Shown one piece after another: positions 1 through 7,282 of a stretch of 54,855 bases of DNA (position 1 is its first letter; each line of letters starts with the position of its first letter). This DNA is from Halobacteroidaceae bacterium (GTDB taxonomy: Bacteria > Bacillota > Halanaerobiia > B1SED10-174), in NCBI GenBank assembly GCA_003554585.1, contig PWGV01000124.1, positions 1 to 54,855 on the forward strand, in the 5' to 3' direction. The position numbers and the translations under genes are program-made. The notes beneath the pieces are model-generated. The model did not search any database and was not told the origin of the DNA. It worked only from the letters and a program-made list of their open reading frames with translations.

Positions 1-668
1 CATCTATCTGTGGATAGTAAAAGTGAATTACCTTTAATGTTTGAACTCTCTCAAGCCAGTAAGCACGATTGTGATTACGCTTTTCCCATTATCGATAATA
101 ACTACCACTGGTTCCTAATGGAACACCCTCTTATTGGGTTATGGACATGGGTTATGATGCACAGGATATTTATCAAGATGTCCGTTTTGTTTATGAAGGG
201 CAGGCCATGATTCCCATCAATAAACGGAATGCAAAGGAACCACCTGCCGGGTACTATGATTTTAAAAGAACCCCGGCTTGTAGCGCTGGTTATGCAAGGG
301 TGTATTGGGGATGTGATGGCAAAAGCAATGGGTTCCGTTGCCCTCATGTTTTGGGGAAAGTTGCTTGCCCTTTTGGGAGTAACTGTTGTTCCAACTCCAA
401 TTATGGAAATGTTGTAAAAACAAGAGTATCAAAGAATCCCCGCTACATATCATTACCACACCCTGGTTCTGAAAATTGGCAAAAACTCTATAATGAGAGG
501 ACCAGTGTGGAAAGATTTTTTTCTCGATTAAAAGAACACCTTAACCTTGATAAGATAATGGTTGGGGGTAGAAAAAAGGTAACAACACACGTTTTATTAT
601 GCCTTATTGCCTTGGTAGGTACTGAACTGGCTGTCGAAGCCTTAAATAGGCAGGAAATAGCTGCATAA
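1..668 (+). pseudogene. Broken transposase, 3' part (IS1182-like DDE family)
   Basis: The 5' end lies outside the window. One frame runs from base 1 (VDSKSELPL, then ASKHDCDYAFPIIDN) to about 125. The rest of the protein is in another frame from about 120 to 668 and includes MDMGYDAQDIY, a zinc-finger-like segment CPHVLGKVACPFGSNCC, and NERTSVERFFSRLKEHL near the end. This order of segments, with the late YxxRxxVERxFSRLK element, is typical of IS1182/IS4-type DDE transposases. The two frames cannot be joined without an indel near 120-140, so the copy is probably inactive. I saw no clear terminal inverted repeat downstream of the stop. The exact IS family is inferred from memory of the motifs. 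Confidence 0.75.
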
Positions 669-1294
669 CTATCCGGTGAAAAAATAGCAGGAAGGAGATC
701 GGTTAACCCAAAAATCAAATAGCAACTACCTCTAAGAGAACCTAAAAATCTCGTTGTAGGTGCTGATTATATACTGATCTCTTTTTTCTCGGCTTAAAAA
801 ATCGAATTATGAAATTCCCTTAATTATAAACTGGTTTTAACGACAAAAAATTACAGCTTATTTTTCTTCTGCCCACAGTATAAAAGCGGTCCAAATAAGA
901 GTTTCGAAAAATTAACTGGAATTTTTCCCCATCCCTAATTCCCTCCTGTTGGGGCAAAATCAGGTTAATAATAGTGTGAAATTTGCGGTTTAATTGATTT
1001 AATCTTTTTTTGCAAAGTATTGATTAGGTTTTAGCTATTGGAATTGTCTATGATTAATAAATAATGGCCCTTTTTAACTCCATCTGAACCCTGAGCCCTG
1101 TTTGGTAACAGTAAAAACCTGCTGTTTCGCAGCGGTTTTTTCACTTCTCAGAACCCCCCTAATTCCCGGTTTCTAACAATATCAATATTGTTAATGGAAT
1201 TGCTTAGGCTGTGCTATATAGTCTTCTCATAAACGGTTCTTGCCCGGGAAACGGAAAATTATTCTCCTGTTGCCCAAACCAGTGATAAAATGCG
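669..1294. other. Intergenic region without a recognisable gene
   Basis: About 750 bases separate the broken transposase from the minus-strand diaphorase genes. The DNA is AT-rich with short stop-broken frames only. It holds two terminator-like hairpins, listed separately. I see no tRNA, riboswitch or intact small gene here. Confidence 0.5.
1113..1141. terminator. Terminator-like hairpin
   Basis: AAAAACC and GCTG pair with CAGC and GGTTTTT around a short loop, and a T-run follows on the plus strand. It could end transcription from the transposase side. The A-run on the other arm would let it work in both directions. Confidence 0.55.
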
Positions 1295-1295
1295 C

Positions 1296-1344
1296 AAAAA
1301 AAGATCGGAACTTCCCTGATGCGGGGAAATACCGATCTTTTTTA
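1296..1344 (-). terminator. Terminator of the diaphorase operon
   Basis: AAAAAGATCGG (about 1299-1309) pairs with CCGATCTTTTT (about 1332-1342). On the minus strand the hairpin ends in a run of T. It lies about 75 bases downstream of the stop of the last diaphorase gene (1421), so it fits as the operon terminator. Confidence 0.75.
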
Positions 1345-1420
1345 TAAAGCTTGCTCATTACGTTAATCCTGCCAATAGTTTATGGTAATAAAAATTTATT
1401 CTGCCTTCCGGAATTGGCTA

Positions 1421-2017
1421 TTATTTCAACCTAAAATGAGCCAGGGTATAAATACCAAAGTTGGAGGGCATGACCCCGGTGGGACAGAGATTGAAACACT
1501 CCTGGCATTTCATGCACTCCTGAGCTTCCTCGCCGGCGTTCTCAGGAAAGAAAATTATCCGCCGGGAAGTACCTCTGCCCACGTAACCAACAGCATTTTT
1601 CCCTTTAATTTCATCACAGTACCGAACGCACAACCCGCAAAGAATACAATTATTTGGTTCAACTGGGAACCGGTTTCGTTCGGCTCCATACTCATTTGCC
1701 AGTTCAAGAAGCTTGGGACTGCTGGGAGCCCGGGCCAACATTAGTTCAATAAGAGTTTTCCGGACATTTCTTATCCGCTCATTATTTGTTTCCACCTTTA
1801 TATCTTCTTCAACAGGGTAAACACAGGAAACTACAAGTCGCCGCCTATTGCCTTTTTCCACCTCCACTACACATATCCGACAACCCCCAAAAGGTTCCAG
1901 ATCTTTATGATAGCAAAGGTGGGGGATGTCCAACCCGTTGGCAAAGGCCACATCAATCACAGTATTTCCTTCTTCTCCGGTTACTTTTTTCCCATCAATG
2001 GTAAATTCGACGCTCAT
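1421..2017 (-). CDS. NuoG/HoxU-like iron-sulfur subunit of an NADH diaphorase
   Basis: This 198-aa protein has an N-terminal [2Fe-2S] ferredoxin domain (C35, C46, C49, C65) and two [4Fe-4S] sites (C124/127/130/134 and C168/171/174/178). It resembles the N-terminal electron-wire part of NuoG, HoxU or HydA. The His/Cys-ligated extra cluster usually found between these domains is absent, and the protein ends before any hydrogenase or molybdopterin domain. It is the third gene of a NuoE-NuoF-NuoG-like operon, starting 1 base after the NuoF-like stop with GGGGGG as SD. It most likely passes electrons between the NADH-binding subunit and a partner enzyme encoded elsewhere; the partner (hydrogenase, formate dehydrogenase or CODH-linked carrier) is unknown. 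Confidence 0.85.
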   Translation of the reverse strand: MSVEFTIDGKKVTGEEGNTVIDVAFANGLDIPHLCYHKDLEPFGGCRICVVEVEKGNRRRLVVSCVYPVEEDIKVETNNERIRNVRKTLIELMLARAPSSPKLLELANEYGAERNRFPVEPNNCILCGLCVRYCDEIKGKNAVGYVGRGTSRRIIFFPENAGEEAQECMKCQECFNLCPTGVMPSNFGIYTLAHFRLK

Positions 2018-2018
2018 T

Positions 2019-3914
2019 TTAATTCCCCCCCTCTTCTACTAGGACTTTTTTACCAGCCTTTTCTTTTTTGACTGCTGCAAATCGGGGCGGACAAACCTCC
2101 AGGCAGATACCGCATTTGATACATTTTCCCTGAATAACAGTATGGGTTTCTTTGGGCTCACCAGCAATAGCATCACTGGGACAGTTTTTGCGGCACAGAG
2201 CACAACCGGTACAAAGCTTTTCATCAATCACAAAAGCAATTAATTCTTTGCAAACTCCGGCCGGGCACTCATTTTCTTTTATATGAGCTTCATATTCATC
2301 CTGGAAGTATTTTATTGTACTCAATACTGGATAGGGGGCTGTTGTCCCCAGGGCACACAGGGAGGCTTCTTCCACAAAATCACCCAGTTCCTGGAGGAGT
2401 TCAACATGACCTTCCTCGCCTTTACCTTGAGAAATTTTATCCAGTATGTCCAGCATTTGCTTGATACCTTCCCTGCAGGGGGTACATTTTCCACAGGATT
2501 CTTCCTTTAAGAAATTCAAAAAGTACCTTGCCACGTCTACCATGCAGGTTTCTTCATCCATAACAATCATTCCCCCGGATCCCATCATGGATCCTATCCG
2601 GGAAAGATTGTCAAAATCTATTGGTTCATCAAGGTATTGGGTTGGAATACAACCCCCGGAGGGTCCACCGGTCTGAACTGCCTTAAACTTCTTGTCACCG
2701 GGTATCCCCCCTCCAATATCGTAAATGAGCTGGCGCAAAGAAGTACCCATAGCAATTTCAACCAGCCCCGTATTGCGAACATTTCCAACAAGGGAGAGAA
2801 TTTTAGTACCCGGATTGTTTTCCGTACCAATATTCAAAAACCAGTCCACACCTTTATCCATAATAAGGGGGATATTGGCCCAGGTTTCAACATTGTTTAG
2901 ATTACTGGGTTTTCCATGGATCCCACTTACCGCGGTTCGGATATATTTGGGCCGGGGTTCACCAACCCATCCTTCAATAGCAGTCATCAGAGCGCTGGAT
3001 TCCCCGGAAACAAAAGCTCCTGCGCCCCGGTGAATTGCAACGTCAAAATTAAAACCCGAATCAAGGATATTCCCCCCCAAAAAACCTTTTTCCCTGGCCT
3101 GTTCCAGGGCAATGGTCAGATTTTCCAGGGCCAGAGGATATTCCTGCCGCACATAAACAAAGCCCTGACTGCTACCTATAGCATAGGCCCCAATTATCAA
3201 ACCCTCCAGGACCCGATGGGGATTCCCTTCCAGAATACTTCGATCCATGTACGCTCCAGGGTCCCCTTCGTCAGCATTAACAATAACATATTTGGGTTCC
3301 CCAGGGGCCTGAGCAGTAGTCCGGAACTTTTTCCCAGCGGGAAAACCGCCACCACCTCTACCCCTTAAATTGGCCTTGTCTACCTGGTCCATTACTTCTT
3401 CCGGAGTCATTTCCTGCAAAACTTTACTCAGCGCCCGGTAACCACCATGGGCAATATAATCATCAATATTTTTGGGATCAAGTTTGCGGTTTTCAGCAAG
3501 AAGAATTCGTTCCTGATTTTTGTAGAAGGGAATTTTGGATTCTTCAATTATTTTTTCTTTGGTTCCTTCATCCTCAAACAAAAGTTCTTCAATTACTTCC
3601 CCATCCCGGACAGTTTTTTCCAGAATTTCTTCTACATTTTCTTCTTTTACCCGCAGGTAACAGATGTCCTGGGGTAAAATAACCGCAATAGGACCCTGCT
3701 CACAAAACCCGTGGCACCCGGTATTTTTTAATTCAACTTCATCTTCCATTCCCAGGTCTTGGAGCCCCTGCCGAAATGCGGCAACAACTTTTTCACTGGC
3801 ATTGGCCCGGCAGCCGGTTCCCGAACAAACAGCTATCTGAGTTTGTTCTTTTTTCTTGTCCTTTAACAGCTCATTCCTGAGTTTTTCTAAATCCTCAGCA
3901 TTTTTCAGCACCAA
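2019..3914 (-). CDS. NuoF/HydB-like NADH-binding flavoprotein subunit
   Basis: The 631-aa protein has the domain order of HydB-type subunits. An N-terminal thioredoxin-like [2Fe-2S] domain (CSGTGCRA, then CHGFC) is followed by the FMN/NADH domain (RGRGGGGFPAGKKF, VNADEGDPGAYMDR), the C-terminal [4Fe-4S] site (ESCGKCTPCREG), and two ferredoxin-type clusters at the end (CTGCALCRKNCP and CIKCGICLEVCP). Its role is NADH oxidation or NAD+ reduction coupled to iron-sulfur carriers; HydB relatives take part in flavin- or Fe-S-based bifurcation with ferredoxin. It is preceded by the NuoE-like gene and followed at once by the NuoG-like gene. The start could be TTG at 3914 or GTG at 3911. Confidence 0.93.
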   Translation of the reverse strand: MVLKNAEDLEKLRNELLKDKKKEQTQIAVCSGTGCRANASEKVVAAFRQGLQDLGMEDEVELKNTGCHGFCEQGPIAVILPQDICYLRVKEENVEEILEKTVRDGEVIEELLFEDEGTKEKIIEESKIPFYKNQERILLAENRKLDPKNIDDYIAHGGYRALSKVLQEMTPEEVMDQVDKANLRGRGGGGFPAGKKFRTTAQAPGEPKYVIVNADEGDPGAYMDRSILEGNPHRVLEGLIIGAYAIGSSQGFVYVRQEYPLALENLTIALEQAREKGFLGGNILDSGFNFDVAIHRGAGAFVSGESSALMTAIEGWVGEPRPKYIRTAVSGIHGKPSNLNNVETWANIPLIMDKGVDWFLNIGTENNPGTKILSLVGNVRNTGLVEIAMGTSLRQLIYDIGGGIPGDKKFKAVQTGGPSGGCIPTQYLDEPIDFDNLSRIGSMMGSGGMIVMDEETCMVDVARYFLNFLKEESCGKCTPCREGIKQMLDILDKISQGKGEEGHVELLQELGDFVEEASLCALGTTAPYPVLSTIKYFQDEYEAHIKENECPAGVCKELIAFVIDEKLCTGCALCRKNCPSDAIAGEPKETHTVIQGKCIKCGICLEVCPPRFAAVKKEKAGKKVLVEEGGN

Positions 3915-3957
3915 TATTTACTCACCCCACTTTCAGAATAACCCCGGGACCTTTTAT

Positions 3958-4701
3958 TTATTCGCATTGCTCTTTAATTTCCTCTAATTCCTGGCTGGAA
4001 GGATTGCTATAATATTCATCGTCAACCTGGATTACTGGCCCTAATGCACAGCAACCAAGGCAGTTAACCGTATCCAGGCTAAACTTTAGGTCAGCAGAGG
4101 TCTGACCCGGCTTAATTTTCAGAGCCTGGCTGACCCTATCAAGTAGCCTCATGGAACCACGAACATGGCAGGCAGTTCCCGTACATATTGCAACGCTGTG
4201 TCGGCCCCGTGGCTCCAGGCTGAAAGCTTTGTAAAAAGTTGCAATGTGATAAATCCGATTGGCGGGAATCTCCAGCCGCCTGGCTACCCAGTCAACGGCC
4301 TCCTTGGAGAGCCAGTTATTCTCTCTCTGAATGTCAAGCAAAATTTGAATTAACCTTCCCTCATCACAACCGTGTTGATCCACAATTGTGTCAACATCTT
4401 TTATCATTTCTACCATGTCGTTAAACATCCCCTCGCTTTGGTTTTTAATTTTTTCCAAAAAACGAGCGTGAGCCTGGGCCTGCTCCTGCAGTTCTGCCAG
4501 TCGGTTAACTGTTTTTCGCCAATCGTTATGATAAACTTTCCCCCTTTCTCCCGGGATTAAATCATAAGCTACCGCGAGTTGTTGCAACGCATATAAGAAA
4601 ACACTGCTTTTTGTTTCTAAACCAAGCAAGCCCTGCAGCTCTTCAGCCAGTCCTTCTTCATCTGGTGTCAACCGCAAACCAACAAATTTAGATTTTTCCA
4701 T
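3958..4701 (-). CDS. NuoE-like [2Fe-2S] subunit with an extra N-terminal ribbon-helix-helix-like domain
   Basis: Residues about 105-247 are a normal NuoE/HoxE/HydC thioredoxin-like subunit, with [2Fe-2S] ligands C173, C178, C214 and C218 (CTGTAC and CLGCC). NuoE proteins are usually about 160 aa; this one has about 100 extra N-terminal residues. They look like a short strand (FVGLRLT), two helices split by a GLETKSS turn (about 13-47), then a coiled-coil-like stretch (60-100). The first part resembles a ribbon-helix-helix DNA-binding fold, but that is a reading by eye. It is the first gene of the operon; the ATG at 4701 has AAGGTGG upstream. A palindrome lies between its promoter and start. 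Confidence 0.85.
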   Translation of the reverse strand: MEKSKFVGLRLTPDEEGLAEELQGLLGLETKSSVFLYALQQLAVAYDLIPGERGKVYHNDWRKTVNRLAELQEQAQAHARFLEKIKNQSEGMFNDMVEMIKDVDTIVDQHGCDEGRLIQILLDIQRENNWLSKEAVDWVARRLEIPANRIYHIATFYKAFSLEPRGRHSVAICTGTACHVRGSMRLLDRVSQALKIKPGQTSADLKFSLDTVNCLGCCALGPVIQVDDEYYSNPSSQELEEIKEQCE

Positions 4702-4716
4702 TGCTCCACCTTGCCT

Positions 4717-4736
4717 TCGTTTAACTTGTTAAACAA
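4717..4736. promoter_or_regulatory. Inverted repeat, operator candidate
   Basis: GTTTAAC-TT-GTTAAAC is a perfect 7+7 inverted repeat, extended imperfectly to 20 bases. It begins one base past the -10 box of the minus-strand promoter and so covers the expected transcription start. A repressor bound here would block the diaphorase operon. The half-sites resemble, but do not match exactly, the clostridial Rex consensus (TTGTTAA-N4-TTAACAA). Rex or the operon's own RHH-like domain are both only possibilities. Confidence 0.6.
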
Positions 4737-4737
4737 A

Positions 4738-4766
4738 ACCATAACATTTTCCTGCCTATCTGTCAA
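4738..4766 (-). promoter_or_regulatory. Sigma-A-type promoter of the diaphorase operon
   Basis: On the minus strand, TTGACA (4761-4766) is followed after exactly 17 bases by TATGGT (4738-4743). The start of transcription would be near 4731, about 30 bases upstream of the NuoE-like ATG. Confidence 0.75.
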
Positions 4767-4857
4767 ATTAATGGAATAGAATGAAAAAGGATTTAAAGAA
4801 GGGTTTTCGTTGTCTATTATCGAATTCAAGCATAGGGTTTTTTAATAAGGGCTATTT

Positions 4858-4886
4858 TTGCCCGTTTATTTTGAAAATTTTAAAAT
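4858..4886 (+). promoter_or_regulatory. Possible promoter of the 64-aa gene and acs cluster
   Basis: TTGCCC (4858-4863) and TAAAAT (4881-4886) are separated by 17 bases. Transcription would start near 4893, just before the AGGAGG at 4905-4910. The -35 match is only moderate (4 of 6). Confidence 0.5.
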
Positions 4887-4945
4887 TTTAGATTTTTTTA
4901 CGAAAGGAGGGAAACCAAAGGCTTTCCCGAAAAAGCCAATAACCT

Positions 4946-5140
4946 ATGAGCCTGAACTATGAAAAAAAAGAAAATTTTGCTGGCAAGGCTGTGGAAGTAA
5001 TAGGAGAAACCTATGAAAAAGGTAAACCTTCTTCCTTAGAAAATGGAAAATGGACTCATAAGCTGGAATCACGGGAAGAAATCCTTTATTACCTGCAAAA
5101 CGCCGAAAAATACTGGTACGGAAAAGATGAAGAAGAATAA
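4946..5140 (+). CDS. Small protein of unknown function upstream of acsA
   Basis: The 64-aa product is charged and acidic at the C-terminus (GKDEEE), with many Lys, Glu and Tyr and no Cys, signal peptide or membrane segment. I do not recognise the family. Its reading frame ends properly 126 bases before acsA and lies on the same strand, so co-transcription is plausible. Oddly, the strong AGGAGG (4905-4910) is 35 bases upstream of the only usable ATG, and an in-frame TAA at 4940 rules out an earlier start. A small hairpin (GGCTTT 4920-4925 with AAAGCC 4932-4937) lies between them and would shorten the distance to about 17 bases. The start, and to a lesser degree the gene itself, is uncertain. 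Confidence 0.55.
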   Translation: MSLNYEKKENFAGKAVEVIGETYEKGKPSSLENGKWTHKLESREEILYYLQNAEKYWYGKDEEE

Positions 5141-5269
5141 TAGTTCAATTTGGGTTATCAGTAAAATAAGCCCCAAAACCCCTGACCAAAAATAATGAGT
5201 ACTGACCGTTTTCCTGCCAAAGACTAATATTTCTCAAGATTTTAATACTTTAAAAGGGAGGTAATTTTG

Positions 5270-7222
5270 GTGGAACCTAAAAAGAGGAGTATTTGCCCTA
5301 CAACAGTTGAAATGTTAAAAAAAGCTGGTTCCGACGGTACTAACACGGCCTTTGACCGCTCGGATGCTCTCCTCCCCTGTCCCATTGGCAGCCAGGGAAA
5401 CTGTTGTAAAATATGCGCCATGGGGCCCTGCCGGGTGTCTCATATGAATGAAGAGGGCCAGGAAATTGAAAATTGCGGGGTCTGCGGTGCTACCCCATCA
5501 ACTATCGCAGCCCGTAATTTTTTGCGAATGATTGCCGCGGGAGCTTCCGCTCACTCCGACCATGGTAGAGCAGTCGCCGAAGTTTTTAATGCGGTTGCCC
5601 ATGGCAAGGGTGGCGATTACGAGATCAAAGATATGAAAAAGCTGTATCAGGTGGCCATGGACTTTGGTATTGACATCGAAGACAAATCAACCTCGGACCT
5701 GGCCAAAGAAATAGGTGCCCTGGCCCTCGGGGAGTTCGGAAAACAAGAGGGACAGCTTAATTTTATCAAAAAAGCACCCCTGAAAAGACAGAAGCTCTGG
5801 GAAGAAAAAGGGGTTATCCCCCGGGGTGTGGACCGGGAAATTGTTGAAGCCTTACACCGCACCAACATGGGAGTTGATCAGGACTATAAAAACATTCTCC
5901 AGCACGGTGCCCGCACTTCTCTGGCTGATGGTTGGGGCGGTTCCATGATTGCCACTGAACTACAGGACATCCTTTTTGGTACCCCCTATCCCCTTTTAAG
6001 TAAAATAAACCTCGGTGTTTTGAAGCCTAACAAAGTGAACGTGGTAGTGCACGGCCATGAACCAATTCTCTCGGAAATGATTGTTCAGGCCAGCAAAGAC
6101 GAGGAAATAAATGAACTCGTCCGCGAAAAAGGAGCGGACGGAATAAACATTGCCGGGATCTGCTGTACTGCCAATGAAATCCTAATGCGGCATGGGATCC
6201 CTATCGCGGGTAATTTCCTGCAGCAGGAACTGGCTCTAGTAACAGGTGCAGTTGATGCTATGGTAGTAGACGTTCAGTGCATCATGCAATCCCTGGAATC
6301 TGTAGCCAACTGTTACCATACCAAATTAATTACCACCTCCCCGCGGGCCAAAATGACCGGGGTCCAACACATGGAATTCGACGAGCATCAACCGCTGGAA
6401 TCGGCTAAAGCTATTTTAAGGATAGCAGCCGAAAATTTCCCCAAACGCAAGGCAGAACCTCATATTCCCCAGGAAGAAATGGACCTGGTAGCAGGATTCA
6501 GCCATGAAACCATTAACTATCTCCTGGGTGGAGTTTTCCGGGCCTCCTACCGGCCCCTCAATGATAATATCATTAATGGTCGTATTCGCGGTGTTGCCGG
6601 AGTAGTGGGTTGCAACAATCCCCGGGTAGTCCATGACAGTGCCCATATAACATTAATCAAAGAACTACTGAAAAATGACGTCCTGGTATTGCAGACCGGC
6701 TGCTCAGCAATGGCCGCCGCAAAAGCAGGCTTGCTCACTCCTGAAGCAGCCAAAAAATATGCAGGAGAAGGCCTGGCTGAGGTCTGTGAAACAGTGGGTA
6801 TTCCCCCCGTAATTCATATGGGTTCCTGTGTTGATAATTCCCGGATTCTCATGGCTGCAACGGCCCTGGTTAAAGAAGGTGGGCTGGGCGAGGACATTAG
6901 CGATCTTCCCGCCGCCGGCGCAGCCCCCGAGTGGATGAGTGAAAAAGCTGTAGCAATTGGCCAGTATTTTGTAACATCCGGTGTCTATACCATCTTCGGA
7001 GCCACCTGGCCAACCCTCGGTAATCAGGAAGTTAATGACTATCTTTTTGATAATATAAGCGAGGAATTTGGCGGCAAGTGGGCTTTTGAGCCCGATCCAA
7101 AGAAAATGGCGCAACTCATTCTCAACCACATTGATGCCAAGCGCAAAGAGTTAAAAATTGATAAAGCCCGAGAGAGAGTTCTTTATGATATGGATATGCG
7201 GCGGGAGATGGCTTCCCAATGA
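5270..7222 (+). CDS. acsA: Carbon monoxide dehydrogenase catalytic subunit of the CODH/ACS complex
   Basis: The 650-aa protein reduces CO2 to CO (and oxidises CO) at a Ni-Fe-S C-cluster and supplies CO to acetyl-CoA synthase. Visible ligands: C37 and C45 for the D-cluster, C46/C49/C54 plus a later Cys for the B-cluster, and for the C-cluster the His in VHGHEP, then Cys in GICCT, DVQCIM, GCNN, TGCSA and MGSCVDN. Length and motifs match bacterial CooS/AcsA. I chose GTG at 5270 (8 bases after GGGAGG) over TTG at 5267 (5 bases). acsB follows 60 bases later with its own SD. All key ligands are present, so the enzyme should be active. Confidence 0.97.
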   Translation: MEPKKRSICPTTVEMLKKAGSDGTNTAFDRSDALLPCPIGSQGNCCKICAMGPCRVSHMNEEGQEIENCGVCGATPSTIAARNFLRMIAAGASAHSDHGRAVAEVFNAVAHGKGGDYEIKDMKKLYQVAMDFGIDIEDKSTSDLAKEIGALALGEFGKQEGQLNFIKKAPLKRQKLWEEKGVIPRGVDREIVEALHRTNMGVDQDYKNILQHGARTSLADGWGGSMIATELQDILFGTPYPLLSKINLGVLKPNKVNVVVHGHEPILSEMIVQASKDEEINELVREKGADGINIAGICCTANEILMRHGIPIAGNFLQQELALVTGAVDAMVVDVQCIMQSLESVANCYHTKLITTSPRAKMTGVQHMEFDEHQPLESAKAILRIAAENFPKRKAEPHIPQEEMDLVAGFSHETINYLLGGVFRASYRPLNDNIINGRIRGVAGVVGCNNPRVVHDSAHITLIKELLKNDVLVLQTGCSAMAAAKAGLLTPEAAKKYAGEGLAEVCETVGIPPVIHMGSCVDNSRILMAATALVKEGGLGEDISDLPAAGAAPEWMSEKAVAIGQYFVTSGVYTIFGATWPTLGNQEVNDYLFDNISEEFGGKWAFEPDPKKMAQLILNHIDAKRKELKIDKARERVLYDMDMRREMASQ

Positions 7223-7282
7223 TGCCTTTATTGTTTTCCCCGCCCGAAAAAATTCCCTTTTTATACTGGGAGGAGGACCGTT

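Noticed and set aside
6704-7129. 141-codon minus-strand frame inside acsA
   Set aside because: Shadow of the CODH gene with no independent support.
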